Part shown: positions 8,885-19,552 of the stretch, piece by piece
How positions within the stretch are numbered: position 1 is the first letter of the stretch
Layout of the letters: every line of letters begins with the position of its first letter
Assembly: GCA_946481275.1 (NCBI GenBank)
Contig: CAMLMV010000030.1
Location: 15,273 to 79,272 of the forward strand
DNA length: 64,000 bases
Direction: 5' to 3'
Source: an uncultured Massilia sp.
GTDB taxonomy: Bacteria > Pseudomonadota > Gammaproteobacteria > Burkholderiales > Burkholderiaceae
Translations under genes and position numbers: made by a program
The notes under the pieces: model-generated
The model's input: the letters and a program-made list of their open reading frames with translations, nothing else
Told to the model about the DNA's origin: nothing
The model's database searches: none

Positions 8885-9316
8885 ATGGCAGTAGTGCACA
8901 AATCAGTTTTCCTCGGGTACAGCTCGGAACAGATGTTCGATCTGGTCGCGAAAGTCGAGGACTATCCGAAATTCCTTCCCTGGTGCAGCGGCGTGAAAGT
9001 GCTCGAACGCAGCGATGAGAAGCTCGTGGCCTGCCTGCAGATCAACTTCCACGGCGTCAAGCAGAGCTTCACCACGTCCAACCACAACCAGCGTCCGACC
9101 CAGATGAAGATGCATCTCGTCGATGGCCCCTTCAAGATGCTGGAGGCCACGTGGAGCTTCAAGTCCCTGCGCGCCGACGCCTGCAAGATCGACTTCGACA
9201 TGCAGTACGAGTTCTCGAGCGTCATCCTCGAGCAGCTCGTCGGGCCCGTGTTCGGCATGATCGCCAACACGATGGTCGATTCGTTCTGCAAGCGCGCCGA
9301 GGTGATCTATGGCTGA
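8885..9316 (+). CDS. ratA: RatA-like START-domain protein (coenzyme Q-binding type)
   Basis: This 143-residue protein of the COQ10/START (polyketide cyclase-like) family is called RatA in E. coli, where it was described as inhibiting ribosome subunit association; homologues in mitochondria bind ubiquinone. The typical N-terminus [18 protein letters not shown] and core [12 protein letters not shown] are clear, and length is normal. It is divergent from smpB and overlaps rnfH by 8 bp, so ratA-rnfH are translationally coupled. Toxin activity is disputed in the literature and should not be assumed. Confidence 0.92.
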   Translation: MAVVHKSVFLGYSSEQMFDLVAKVEDYPKFLPWCSGVKVLERSDEKLVACLQINFHGVKQSFTTSNHNQRPTQMKMHLVDGPFKMLEATWSFKSLRADACKIDFDMQYEFSSVILEQLVGPVFGMIANTMVDSFCKRAEVIYG

Positions 9317-9608
9317 GCAGGCGGAATTGCAAGTCTACGTAACGTACGCGTTGCCGCAGAACGAGTTCATCCGTCCGCTGCGCGTGCCGCCCGGCACGAC
9401 GGTCGGGCAGGCCATCGAGCAGAGCGGCGTGCTGGCCAGCTTCCCGGACATCAATCTCGTGACCCAGCCGGTGGGCATCTACGGCAAGAAGAAGACGCTC
9501 GAGACCGAGCTCCGCGACCGCGACCGCGTGGAAATTTATCGTCCGCTCGTGGCCGACCCGAAGGATTCGCGGCGCAAGCGCGCGGCCAAGAAGCAGGCGG
9601 CCGCCTGA
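9309..9608 (+). CDS. rnfH: RnfH/RatB family ubiquitin-fold protein
   Basis: This 99-residue UPF0125 protein has a beta-grasp fold: LQVYVTYALPQNEF first strand, RVPPGTTVGQAIEQSG helix, VGIYGKKKTLETELRDRDRVEIYRPL end of the fold, then a basic Lys/Arg/Ala tail. Length and motifs match the family. It overlaps ratA, the standard neighbour. The role is unknown; the name derives from rnf operons elsewhere and no rnf genes are present here. Confidence 0.93.
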   Translation: MAEQAELQVYVTYALPQNEFIRPLRVPPGTTVGQAIEQSGVLASFPDINLVTQPVGIYGKKKTLETELRDRDRVEIYRPLVADPKDSRRKRAAKKQAAA

Positions 9609-9612
9609 GGAC

Positions 9613-10080
9613 TTAACGGCATCCGGCCAGCACGCGCCGGACTTGCGCCAGCCGGCGCGCCTTCTCGTCGTCCGTGACGAAGACGCGTTCCCCCTTGTCA
9701 TCCATATCCGCGACGCGCACGCCCGAGGTGAGCACCGCCTCGCTGCGGCGCGCCGCGGCGCATTGCGCGGCGTTGTCCGCCTTGCGCTGCGCTTCCTCGG
9801 CCGTCTTGCGCTCGTCCGCATCGCGCTCGGCCGCGCGCTTGCGGAAGTCGGCGTCGCGGTCGGCCAGCGTGGGTGCCGTGGGCTTCGGGGTTTCTGCCGG
9901 GGCGGCTTCGGTCGACGCAGCCCCGCGCGGTGCCTTCAGGATGCGCGACGGCGGCGTGCCGGGCGGCGGCGGACGGTCGGAAAACACGCGGGTGCCATGC
10001 TCGTCGATCCACGAGTATTGGGCGAGGGCGGGCGCGGACACGGCGAAGGCCGCCAGCAGCAAGAGAGAATAACGGTGCAT
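9613..10080 (-). CDS. DUF4124 domain-containing periplasmic protein
   Basis: This 155-residue protein has a cleavable signal (MHRYSLLLLAAFAVSAPALAQ) followed directly by the DUF4124 motif YSWIDEHGTRVFSDRPPPPG, then a Pro/Ala linker and a charged Arg/Glu/Ala-rich coiled-coil stretch (about residues 70-115). DUF4124 proteins are common in betaproteobacteria; their function is unknown, though the fold is often found in envelope proteins. It is convergent with rnfH with only a few bases between stops. Confidence 0.85.
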   Translation of the reverse strand: MHRYSLLLLAAFAVSAPALAQYSWIDEHGTRVFSDRPPPPGTPPSRILKAPRGAASTEAAPAETPKPTAPTLADRDADFRKRAAERDADERKTAEEAQRKADNAAQCAAARRSEAVLTSGVRVADMDDKGERVFVTDDEKARRLAQVRRVLAGCR

Positions 10081-10154
10081 GGTCCGATTTCGCCATGCCG
10101 GACGGCCACTGTCAATCGCCGGTCATGGGTGATTTCAGTCGTTTTTTGCCAAGC

Positions 10155-10185
10155 TTGCGACGTTTTCCTGGAGTTTCTGTATAAT
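10155..10185 (+). promoter_or_regulatory. Predicted sigma-70 promoter of guaB
   Basis: A perfect -10 hexamer TATAAT (10180-10185) lies 28 bp before the guaB ATG. The best upstream match to a -35 is TTGCGA (10155-10160), with a rather long 19-bp spacer. The start point is inferred. Confidence 0.55.
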
Positions 10186-10210
10186 TCGCTTTTGCGCCTA
10201 TAGGAAATAA

Positions 10211-11674
<1,464 letters not shown>

Positions 11675-11683
11675 GATCCCCCG

Positions 11684-11709
11684 AAACGCGGCCTGCCGGC
11701 CGCGTTTTT
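11684..11709 (+). terminator. Intrinsic terminator between guaB and guaA
   Basis: A perfect 10-bp stem (aaacgcggcc / ggccgcgttt) with a tgcc loop ends in a run of T 10 bp after the guaB stop and 22 bp before the guaA ATG. It would terminate or attenuate read-through, so guaA expression may be set separately or by partial termination. Confidence 0.8.
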
Positions 11710-11730
11710 GCATTGACTATCAAAACATAC

Positions 11731-13341
11731 ATGCACTCGAAAATCCTCATCCTCGACTTCGGTTCCCAGGTTACCCAACTGATCGCCCGCCGCGTGCGCG
11801 ACGCCGGCGTGTTTTCCGAGGTCTATCCCTACGATATCGGCGACGACTTCGTCCGCAACTACGGCGCCTCGGGCGTGATCCTGTCCGGCAGCCACAACTC
11901 CACGCTGGAAGGCGATTCGCCGCGCGCCCCACAGGCCGTGTTCGAACTGGGCGTGCCCGTGCTGGGCATCTGCTACGGCATGCAGACGATGGCCGCGCAG
12001 CTGGGCGGCAAGGTCGAGAACGGTAAAGTCCGCGAATTCGGCTATGCCGAGGTGCGCGCCCGCGGCCATACGAAACTGCTGAACGGCATCAACGACTTCG
12101 TCACGGACGAGGGTCATGGCATGCTGAAGGTGTGGATGAGCCACGGCGACAAGGTCCTCGACATGCCGCAGGGCTTCAAGCTGATGGGCTCGACACCGAG
12201 CTGCCCGATCGCGGCGATGGCCGACGAAGAGCGCGGCTTCTACGCGCTGCAATTCCACCCGGAAGTGACGCACACGACGCAGGGCGAAGCCATCATCGGC
12301 CGCTTCGTGCACGAGATCTGCGGCTGCAAGAGCGACTGGAACATGCCGGACTACATCAGCGAGGCCGTCGAAAAGATCCGCGCGCAAGTCGGCACCGATG
12401 AAGTGATCCTGGGCCTGTCTGGCGGCGTCGACTCGAGCGTGGCCGCAGCGCTGATCCACCGCGCCATCGGCGACCAGCTGACCTGCGTCTTCGTCGACCA
12501 CGGCCTGCTCCGCAAGGACGAGGGCAAGATGGTCATGGACATGTTCTCGAAGAACCTCGGCGTGAAGGTGCTGCGGATCGACGCCTCCGACCAGTTCATG
12601 GGCCATTTGGCCGGCGTCAACGATCCGGAGCAGAAGCGCAAGATCATCGGCCGCGAATTCGTGGAAGTGTTCCAGGAGCAGGCCAAGCAGCTGACGGCAG
12701 CGCGCTGGCTGGCGCAGGGCACGATCTACCCGGACGTGATCGAATCGGCCGGCAAGGGCAAGAAGGGCCAGACGATCAAGAGCCACCACAACGTGGGCGG
12801 CCTGCCGGAAACGCTGAACCTGAAACTGCTGGAACCGCTGCGCGAACTGTTCAAGGACGAAGTGCGCAAGCTGGGCGTCGCCCTGGGCCTGCCGCACGAC
12901 ATGGTCTACCGCCACCCGTTCCCGGGCCCGGGCCTGGGCGTGCGCATCCTCGGCGAAGTGAAGCGCGAATACGCCGACCTGCTGCGCGAAGCGGACGCGA
13001 TCTTCATCGAAGAACTGCGCAAGACTCCGTTCGAAGTCCCGCACGTGCCGGGCATCGACGCCGGCAAGGCGCCGACCAACTGGTACGAGGCGACGTCGCA
13101 GGCATTCGCCGTGTTCCTGCCGGTGAAATCCGTCGGCGTGATGGGCGACGGCCGTACCTACGAATACGTCGTCGCGCTGCGTGCCGTGCAGACGCTGGAC
13201 TTCATGACGGCGCAGTGGGCGCATCTGCCGCATGAGTTGATGGGCAAGGTCTCCAATCGCATCATCAACGAAGTGCGCGGGATTAACCGTGTCGTGTATG
13301 ACATTTCGGGGAAACCGCCGGCGACGATCGAGTGGGAGTGA
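11731..13341 (+). CDS. guaA: GMP synthase (glutamine-hydrolysing)
   Basis: This 536-residue enzyme aminates XMP to GMP. It has an N-terminal class I glutamine amidotransferase ([15 protein letters not shown]; nucleophile Cys in GICYGMQ; His/Glu in FHPEVTHT), an ATP-pyrophosphatase domain with the P-loop SGGVDSSV, and a C-terminal dimerisation domain ending [11 protein letters not shown] 11731 is chosen because [13 protein letters not shown] aligns with the family; a TTG six codons earlier overlaps the terminator. The 3' end of guaA is a known integration site for genomic islands in several bacteria, which matters for the region that follows. Confidence 0.98.
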   Translation: MHSKILILDFGSQVTQLIARRVRDAGVFSEVYPYDIGDDFVRNYGASGVILSGSHNSTLEGDSPRAPQAVFELGVPVLGICYGMQTMAAQLGGKVENGKVREFGYAEVRARGHTKLLNGINDFVTDEGHGMLKVWMSHGDKVLDMPQGFKLMGSTPSCPIAAMADEERGFYALQFHPEVTHTTQGEAIIGRFVHEICGCKSDWNMPDYISEAVEKIRAQVGTDEVILGLSGGVDSSVAAALIHRAIGDQLTCVFVDHGLLRKDEGKMVMDMFSKNLGVKVLRIDASDQFMGHLAGVNDPEQKRKIIGREFVEVFQEQAKQLTAARWLAQGTIYPDVIESAGKGKKGQTIKSHHNVGGLPETLNLKLLEPLRELFKDEVRKLGVALGLPHDMVYRHPFPGPGLGVRILGEVKREYADLLREADAIFIEELRKTPFEVPHVPGIDAGKAPTNWYEATSQAFAVFLPVKSVGVMGDGRTYEYVVALRAVQTLDFMTAQWAHLPHELMGKVSNRIINEVRGINRVVYDISGKPPATIEWE

Positions 13342-13405
13342 GTTTCCTTTTGGAAACTTAGTTTTGCAGTCTTAAAAGCCCGCCTCGTCCTGGCGGGTTT
13401 TTTTT
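13341..13405 (+). terminator. Double hairpin terminator after guaA
   Basis: First hairpin agtttcc-tttt-ggaaact (13341-13358), which starts on the guaA stop codon. Second hairpin cccgcc/ggcggg (13379-13397), extended by wobble and A-T pairs and followed by eight T residues, is a canonical intrinsic terminator. Confidence 0.85.
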
Positions 13406-14016
13406 GCAGAGTAACGCTGCTGAACACTACGTCGTTGAGGTCAATCAACCTTAGTAATTTGGTGGGCTAACCGTCCCAACTGAGCACACAATTCTTGCCT
13501 GAGACTGTTGTGCACATATTAAAGTAGCGACGCAGTCAGGCAGCGGCCTGCAAAGCTGTGTAGATGGGTTCGACTCGCGTCCTCGCCTCAAGCATAGCTT
13601 CGGATTGGCGCATCAGCGCTGATCTAGGTCATCCAGGCATTGACTGCTTGTTGGCGAACACGCTGTCGGGCCCATGGCCGAGACGCGATTGCCGTCCATC
13701 AGTGACTCATCGGACACGTTTTTGATCCAGAACACCCTTAGAGTTCAGGCTGTCCCATGATGACTGGACCGAGGAAATCGGGTTTACAGAGGAAGAGGGG
13801 ACGGCGCTGTAGCAATTTTGTAGCACTGAGCCTTTTCGGGCGCCGCTGTGGTCTGGGGTGTGGCTGTCGAGCCCGATTTAGACGTCCAGATGTAGCACTG
13901 CCGGAAGCAACGTCCATCGCTGGGGGCGAAGTGAAGGTCCTCGCGTGCGGCCGCGCGCGAGGACTACGTGGCCTGAAACACCGGCCGACGTAGCGGCCGC
14001 GATTCAGCGGCTGGGT
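13406..14016. other. Gene-poor junction between core genome and polysaccharide region
   Basis: I see no convincing intact gene in these 611 bp. On the minus strand a short open stretch at about 13540-13616 reads MRQSEAMLEARTRVEPIY and ends LQAAA-stop, which looks like the C-terminus of a lost protein that I cannot identify. A 78-codon plus-strand frame at 13757-13993 has no recognisable composition. The lower GC and broken frames fit an old insertion/deletion boundary at the end of guaA. Confidence 0.4.
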
Positions 14017-16101
14017 TCACTTCCCGGCCGCTTGCCACACCAGGCGTACGCCGTCACTGCCGTCGGGGACGGGGCCGGGGCTGTCTGCCGTGATCGTCCC
14101 CGTGGCCGGGTCGATGCGCAGGTAGCGGTGCGTGACGAGCGACAGAAGCACCAGTTCGCCGGTCGGCGTCTCGATCCACTGGAAGCTCTGGGCCGCACCG
14201 GGCCGACCGGCGCGCAGGTCCGCCTTGCCCGCGTCATCCACGCTCAGCCAGCGCGAGCCCACGCCGAGCGCGGCCCGGCCCAGTCCCATGTCGCGCACCT
14301 TGAACGACGTCGGCACGCCGCGGCCAAGACCGGTACTGTCGCCATGCAGGCCGTCGTCGCGCCCGAACGCGGTAAACTGCACCTCCCGCCCATACGGGAT
14401 GGGGCGCATCAGGCCGCGGGGGTAGGGCTGGGCCACATCGACCGCGTCCACGTCGACCCAGCCGCCTTCGCGCTGCGTCGTGTTGTAGCCGAACAGCCCG
14501 TAGCGGATGCCCTGGAACGTGATGGTCTGGTACACCATCGTGAACGGTTCCCCGACCGGCACGAAATGGCTGCCGTCGGTCGAGTAGGAAAAGCGCGCCT
14601 GCTCCGTGAAGAAATTGCAGTCGGCGCGCAGCCACACGCGCTGGGCGGCACCACCGTGCTGGTCGAGCGGCAGGTCGAGTGGAACCCGCACCGTGCTGCC
14701 GCGGCCCTGGTCCACCAGCGCCAGATGCAGGCCGTCTGCCGTGCGTTCTACGCCCAGCGCCGCGTACGGCAGGTTTTGCAGTCCGAGACCCGCGACATCG
14801 CCCACCTGCAGGCCGGCGACATCCAGGCTGACGGTCGGCGTCGATTGCGGGCCGATGGCGCGCTGCGTCAGCGTATTGCGCGCGTCCCAGAATGACGTTG
14901 CCGGCAGCGTGTGCAGGCGCAGGAAGCCGGGGCGCTCGGCCAGCGACCACTTGCCATCGACAGGCACGTGGTTCCACTCCCAGATCGGCTTGAGCGCGGT
15001 GCCGGAGAAATCGTCGCTGCGCTCGAATGGCACGCGCACAGGCTGCGGCGCGGCCGTCTTCGGCTTGGTCCAGGTGCGCGGCGTGCGGGTCAGGTTGCCC
15101 GGCAGGCCGAACCACGGCCAGCCGTCCTTCCACGTGACCGGCGACAGGCCCAACAGGCGGCCGACGGAGTTGGCGTCCATCATCGAGAAGCCCCACCACT
15201 CACCGGCCTGGGTCAGCACGACGCCGCCCTGGTGCAGCGTGGCCCGGTGCTTGGCGGTCGGGCGCGCCGGGTAGACGGTGACGTGCTGGCGGTCGCCCCC
15301 GAACATGTTCGCCGGCAGGGCGCCGAAATCCTCGTCCTGGCTGATGGTCTGGTTGACTTCGTAGGGGCCGTCGACGTGGTCGGCGCGCGCCGCCGGCATG
15401 CGGAACCCACCCATGTAGTTGGCGGAAATGATGTAGTACTTGCCGTTGATCTTGTAGAAGTGCGCGCCTTCGCCCATGCCGGCGTCCTTGGTGAACAGGA
15501 CCTTCTCGGTGCCGGGCACGATGTCGGTCAGATCGTCGTTCAGCTGGGCCAGGTGCATGTCCTGGTGGCCCCAGACGACCCAGGTGCGGCCGTCGTCGTC
15601 GAACAGCACGGACAGGTCGTGCAGGCCGCGCTTCATCTCGTGGTGCTTCCACGGCCCGCGCGGATCGGTGGCGGAATAGACCTGCGTGCCGCGCCCGTTG
15701 ACGTTCGTGAAGATGTAGAACGTGCCGTTGTGGTAGCGCAGACTGGGGGCCCAGATGCCCTGGCCGTAGATATCCTTGCCCTCCTCCAGCCGGTAGGCCG
15801 GCCCGAAGTCGAGCCGGTCGGCCGCGTAGGCCACGAATTCCCAGTTGACGAGGTCCTTAGAGCGCAGCACGGGCAGGCCCGGCATCGAATGCATCGTGGT
15901 GCCCGTCAGGTAAAACCAGTCGCCTACGCGGATGAGGTCGGGGTCGGAGAACTCGTCGTAGAAGATGGGATTGGTGTAAGTGCCGTTGCCGTTGTCGGGC
16001 GTCCAGGTGGACGGTGCGGGCGCGGGGCGGGTGGCCGGCGCGGCGTGAGCCACGGCCAGTACTGCCAGCGCGATCGCGGCGGCAAGGGTGTTCTTGAGCA
16101 T
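14017..16101 (-). CDS. GH43 glycosidase (xylosidase/arabinofuranosidase) with C-terminal beta-trefoil-like domain
   Basis: This 694-residue secreted enzyme has a signal peptide (1-20, ending AHA). The GH43 five-bladed propeller (about 38-330) shows the three acids: base Asp53 in FSDPDLIRV, pKa-modulating Asp in HDLSVLFDDDGR and acid Glu in GEGAHFYKINGKYY. A concanavalin-like GH43_C2 sandwich (about 350-555) follows, then about 100 residues resembling a fascin/ricin-type trefoil. ATG 16101 follows GGAGG at ideal spacing. It resembles the second GH43 half of the tandem enzyme at 54376-57465 and lies just downstream of a remnant of that protein's signal/CBM6 part. It probably removes xylose or arabinose side chains; exact specificity is open. 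Confidence 0.9.
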   Translation of the reverse strand: MLKNTLAAAIALAVLAVAHAAPATRPAPAPSTWTPDNGNGTYTNPIFYDEFSDPDLIRVGDWFYLTGTTMHSMPGLPVLRSKDLVNWEFVAYAADRLDFGPAYRLEEGKDIYGQGIWAPSLRYHNGTFYIFTNVNGRGTQVYSATDPRGPWKHHEMKRGLHDLSVLFDDDGRTWVVWGHQDMHLAQLNDDLTDIVPGTEKVLFTKDAGMGEGAHFYKINGKYYIISANYMGGFRMPAARADHVDGPYEVNQTISQDEDFGALPANMFGGDRQHVTVYPARPTAKHRATLHQGGVVLTQAGEWWGFSMMDANSVGRLLGLSPVTWKDGWPWFGLPGNLTRTPRTWTKPKTAAPQPVRVPFERSDDFSGTALKPIWEWNHVPVDGKWSLAERPGFLRLHTLPATSFWDARNTLTQRAIGPQSTPTVSLDVAGLQVGDVAGLGLQNLPYAALGVERTADGLHLALVDQGRGSTVRVPLDLPLDQHGGAAQRVWLRADCNFFTEQARFSYSTDGSHFVPVGEPFTMVYQTITFQGIRYGLFGYNTTQREGGWVDVDAVDVAQPYPRGLMRPIPYGREVQFTAFGRDDGLHGDSTGLGRGVPTSFKVRDMGLGRAALGVGSRWLSVDDAGKADLRAGRPGAAQSFQWIETPTGELVLLSLVTHRYLRIDPATGTITADSPGPVPDGSDGVRLVWQAAGK

Positions 16102-16191
16102 ATTTCCTCCAGTATTAGCGCAGCACTGTAGCTCGGGGAGTGCCGCTGTCAAAGTGTTAAGCCGATCTGTCGATTCCTGCCCGGCTTATAC

Positions 16192-16518
16192 TCAGTTGGC
16201 CGCTTGGTCGGCAGGCAGGTCGCGTTGGGAGAATTTCCAGTAATCGAACTTGAACAGTTCTCCGCCGGCCGCACCGCGGGACACGAAGAAGACATCCTGG
16301 ACGCCGGAGACGCCGGAGACCCGGACAGACTGCGGCTTCCATTGGCCGCCGGTTCCCGAGACCGGCAGCGTGCCGATCAACTGGCCGTCGAGCTTGCCTA
16401 AACGAATCTCGATCTTTGGCCCGGTGGCCTCCTTCGCCTTGGCCGTGCTGGAGACGCTGGCGGGCAGCGAAGCCAACATGGACAAGAGAACGAGAGCGGA
16501 ACGGGGCGTTTTTTTCAT
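16192..16518 (-). pseudogene. Signal peptide fused to half a CBM6: internally deleted GH43-CBM6 remnant
   Basis: This 108-codon frame joins a signal peptide (MKKTPRSALVLLSMLASLP) directly to the C-terminal half of a CBM6 (IEIRLGKLDGQLIGTLPVSG ... ELFKFDYWKF). Both parts are nearly identical to the start and the internal CBM6 of the tandem GH43 at 54376-57465 (MKKTHRSALVLLSVLASLP; residues about 420-490), where some 400 residues with the whole first GH43 domain lie between them. The simplest reading is a deletion between short similar ASL/SST segments. It could still be secreted as a lone half-module but is unlikely to fold. The next gene downstream is a GH43. Confidence 0.8.
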
Positions 16519-16715
16519 TAGGGTCGGAAAATGAGGGGCGAAACGGGGACCACGACAGGAGATTCAAGCGCAGGCGCCAGATCGCGTCTTGCCATCAAAG
16601 AGGTTGTTTACGAGTTCAATAAGCCACTAATAGAAGAGAAAACAAGCGCAATACGTCCGATTTGCTACGCGACAGGTGTACTTTCGTGCAACGGCGCCAC
16701 GGCCCCAGCGAAATT

Positions 16716-16740
16716 ACCTCCCCGCTCGGCGCGGGGAGGT
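16716..16740 (-). terminator. Strong hairpin downstream of GH74 gene 1
   Basis: A perfect 10-bp stem (acctccccgc / gcggggaggt, 5-nt loop) lies 55 bp past the stop of the GH74 gene at 16795. On the minus strand it is followed only by aatttcg, a weak T-run, so it is a probable but not canonical terminator. No gene is seen in the remaining 16519-16715 sequence. Confidence 0.5.
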
Positions 16741-16794
16741 GTGCATGTGCGGCCCAGGCTACGGGCCGCGGCTTGGCGTTGACGGTCCCACTAC

Positions 16795-19107
16795 TCAGTT
16801 GGTGTAAAGCACACCCCGGCCGTTACCAGCGACATAGACGCGACCATAGGTGTTCCAGTCGCCCGCCATCATGCCCATGCCGCCGAACTGGTGCGCGTCG
16901 TCATTGAAGCGCGCCCAGCTTGCGCCGCCATCGTCAGAGTGGTACAGGCCCCACACGCCGTTGATCGTGCCCACCACATAGACCGCAGCCGAGTAGGTGG
17001 CACCGGGCGCCGCCTTGCCCAGCGCGACCGTCGTCGCGCCATGCAGGGTAGGCTGGTTCAGGTCGCCCACCGAAGCAAAGTTGGTGAGCTTGGTCCAGGT
17101 CGCGCCCGAATCGAGCGAGTGGAACAGGTAGTTGCCGTCGGCCAGCCAGATGTCGCCCTCGGCGTTGGGGTTGACCTCCATCGAGGAGTTAAACGGGGCG
17201 TTGGCGTGCAGATTCGCCGCCACCGAGCCCTGGCTCAATGTGAAGTTGTGGCCGCCATCGGTCGATACGTACACCTTGCCCGCGCTGCCCCACCATTGGG
17301 CTCCGCTGTCATAGGCATAGACCTTGCGCGGGTTCTTGCGGTCCGCCTTCAGCTTGTAGGCGTGAACCCACCCGTTCACATTCGACACGGCAGGCAGATT
17401 GGTCGCGGTCCAGCTTGCGCCATTATTGGTGGTATAGGACGGCACCGAATCGCCCGGCGCCCAGACCACGTTGTCGCGCGCAGTGACGATCAGGTTGGAC
17501 GGGTCGCCCGGGTTGGCCGCGGCGCCGGGAGGCAGCGTTGCGAACGCCGCCCAGGTGGTGCCGCCGTCGCCGGACCAAAAGCCCTTGCCGACGTGGGGGA
17601 GGGGGGCATTGTCTTGAATCGAGGTGGCGACGTAGAGCGGGTCGGACCACGCCATGTCGGCCGAAGTGCCATTGCTAAATGTGGACATGGGGCCCTTGGT
17701 CGCCTTCGTCGTGAGGTCGGTATAGACCCAGGCGCCGATGTCGCCGCCGCTATCGATCAGCTTGTACGGCGCGCCGGCCGGCGGGGTAGAAAGGGCCAGG
17801 GTGGCGGTTTCTTCCATGCCGGGAACCAAGTTGTTCCACCACGGCGTGGCCGACGAGGCGCTCCAGGTCTCGACGATGCCCGAGCCGCCGAGGTGGGCGA
17901 TGTGGTCGCGGTTGAACGGATCGATCTCGATGTCGTCGTTCCAGCCTCTCGTATCGTTGGCGGTCGGGGTATGTCCCATGCCGAACTCGATTTCGCGCCA
18001 GGTGGCGCCGTTGTTGTCGGACAACTGGATTTCCTGAGTCGTGTTCGCCCAGCCGGTTATGGCGAGCGCGATGCGGGTGGTCGATCCGCTACCGTAGATC
18101 GACACGCCGCCGAATCCGCCGCTGGTTGAGCTATTGAGCTGGGTCCAGGTGCCGTTGAAGGGCACGTACCTGTAAAGATAGCTGGGGCCGGTGACACCCT
18201 CGCCGGCATTCTGGTTGAATGCCACGTAGTAAGTGCCGTCGGTGGAACGCACCATGTGCGGGATGTAGTAGCCGGTCGCCGGGGTCGGGACCGTGACCGG
18301 GGTCCACGAGAAACCGCCATTCGTGGACTTGTACAGGCTCGACGTCAGGCCCGCCGCGTTGGCGTAGTCCGGGGCGACGGCGGCATAGATGATCCAGGTG
18401 GTCTGGCCGCCACCCACGTTCGAGTTGTCGAAGATGACCTTCTCGACGCCGATCGCGCTGCCGCTCATCGTCACGCTGCCCAGGTTGAGCCGGGACCAGG
18501 TGTGGCCCGAGTCCGCGCTTTTCCACAGGCCGGCAGTGCGCGAGCCGTAAAACATCGTCGACGGATTGGTGGGGTCCAGTTGCAGGCGTTCGCCCATGGC
18601 CCTGCCGCCGCCGTTGCCCATCACCGGGAACGGCAGGGCGACCCAAGTCCAGTGGTTGCCGCGATCGCTGGAAATATAGATACGGCCGTTCTTGTCAGAC
18701 TTGTCACCGGCGACCAGGTAGAGCAGCTGGTCGTTGGTCGGGTCGACGGCGAGGCTCTCCACGGCGTGGAAATTCGTATCGTTCTCCTCGAAACCCAGGC
18801 CGTCGGTGATCGGCGTCCACGACGATGTGGCCGGGTCCCAGCGGTAGGCGCCGCCCACGTCGGTGCGGGCGTAGCGGAGGTTCGGGGTCGTCGGATGGTA
18901 GAGGATGCCGGTGACGTAGCCGCCGCCCCCCCACTTCACGGCGCTCCAGCTGGTGGCCGCGGCGGCGCTGGTGGCGCGGTAAGCCGGCGCGGGATTCGGC
19001 GCGACGTAGTTGCCGGAACCGCCGCTACAGCCGGCAGCAAGACCGGCGAGCAATACCGGCATGAGGAACTTGATATTCCGAAGCAACTTCTTGCATGGAT
19101 CGTTCAT
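16795..19107 (-). CDS. GH74 xyloglucanase lipoprotein 1
   Basis: This 770-residue lipoprotein (lipobox LAAGC, Cys27) has a GH74 catalytic region built of two seven-bladed propellers with BNR/Asp-box repeats (SSDRGNHWTW, STNGGFSWTP, SDNNGATWRE, STDGGHNFT). The two Asp positions expected for inverting GH74 enzymes are present: Asp83 in ARTDVGGAYRW and Asp514 in FWSGDGGTTW. GH74 enzymes hydrolyse the glucan backbone of xyloglucan. Lipidation places it at the outer membrane, probably surface-exposed. It shares an upstream motif with the second GH74 gene (20215-22584), and a PEP-CTERM gene lies between them on the same strand. Endo versus exo mode cannot be decided here. Confidence 0.94.
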   Translation of the reverse strand: MNDPCKKLLRNIKFLMPVLLAGLAAGCSGGSGNYVAPNPAPAYRATSAAAATSWSAVKWGGGGYVTGILYHPTTPNLRYARTDVGGAYRWDPATSSWTPITDGLGFEENDTNFHAVESLAVDPTNDQLLYLVAGDKSDKNGRIYISSDRGNHWTWVALPFPVMGNGGGRAMGERLQLDPTNPSTMFYGSRTAGLWKSADSGHTWSRLNLGSVTMSGSAIGVEKVIFDNSNVGGGQTTWIIYAAVAPDYANAAGLTSSLYKSTNGGFSWTPVTVPTPATGYYIPHMVRSTDGTYYVAFNQNAGEGVTGPSYLYRYVPFNGTWTQLNSSTSGGFGGVSIYGSGSTTRIALAITGWANTTQEIQLSDNNGATWREIEFGMGHTPTANDTRGWNDDIEIDPFNRDHIAHLGGSGIVETWSASSATPWWNNLVPGMEETATLALSTPPAGAPYKLIDSGGDIGAWVYTDLTTKATKGPMSTFSNGTSADMAWSDPLYVATSIQDNAPLPHVGKGFWSGDGGTTWAAFATLPPGAAANPGDPSNLIVTARDNVVWAPGDSVPSYTTNNGASWTATNLPAVSNVNGWVHAYKLKADRKNPRKVYAYDSGAQWWGSAGKVYVSTDGGHNFTLSQGSVAANLHANAPFNSSMEVNPNAEGDIWLADGNYLFHSLDSGATWTKLTNFASVGDLNQPTLHGATTVALGKAAPGATYSAAVYVVGTINGVWGLYHSDDGGASWARFNDDAHQFGGMGMMAGDWNTYGRVYVAGNGRGVLYTN

Positions 19108-19297
19108 TGCACATCTCCGTTATTGTTGATGGGTCTTGCGAAAGGGCGGCGATCACCGATGCCGCATGTCGCACCGCGGCGGGCGCGGGCCGGCGTGCGT
19201 CAGGAGACGCAATATCTTTATGAAACTTACTGTCGTTGAGGGCGAGCTTGCATGAAGCCCAACGCGACCGAGGTACACAGGCGCGCGCGTCCGTTTC

Positions 19298-19329
19298 GGC
19301 CGGCTCTGGATCTGTCGAAATGTCACCAG
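19298..19329 (-). promoter_or_regulatory. Motif shared upstream of GH74 genes 1 and 2 (copy 1)
   Basis: About 190 bp upstream of GH74 gene 1, the plus-strand stretch cggccggctctggatctgtc, continuing gaaatgtcaccag, closely matches one upstream of GH74 gene 2 (22969-23002). Shared position and orientation suggest a regulatory site, perhaps for the AraC or XylR proteins nearby. The function is inferred. Nothing else is recognised in 19108-19552 apart from a 53-codon minus-strand frame ending at 19363 with no known family. Confidence 0.4.
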
Positions 19330-19552
19330 CAGATTCGGCATCCCCATCGCAGCGGGCGTGCTCTATCGGCTGACCGGATCGCTGCTCTCGCCCATGATCG
19401 CTGCGCTGGCCATGAGCCTGAGCTCGGCATCGGTGATCACCAACGCCTTGCGTCCCAGATAGGCGACAATTTTCCGGACCTCGGCGTCGGCACGGCAATT
19501 CATCAACACATTCGTGTGTCGCATGAGATTGCCGCGCGGCGCACCCAGCTGC

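Noticed and set aside
8885..9608. ratA-rnfH as a toxin-antitoxin pair
   Set aside because: The pair is a conserved chromosomal unit next to smpB; homology supports a ubiquinone-binding or ribosome-linked role and the antitoxin claim is not supported.
13550..13620. Possible tRNA at the guaA junction (gggttcgactcgcg resembles a T-arm)
   Set aside because: No acceptor, D-arm or anticodon stem can be folded around it.
13757..13993. 78-codon plus-strand frame after guaA
   Set aside because: Arg/Gly/Cys-rich noise with no start site and no domain.
19363..19524. 53-codon minus-strand frame (MRHTNVLMNCRADAEVRKIV)
   Set aside because: Some protein-like character but no ribosome site, family or conservation evidence; not called as a gene.
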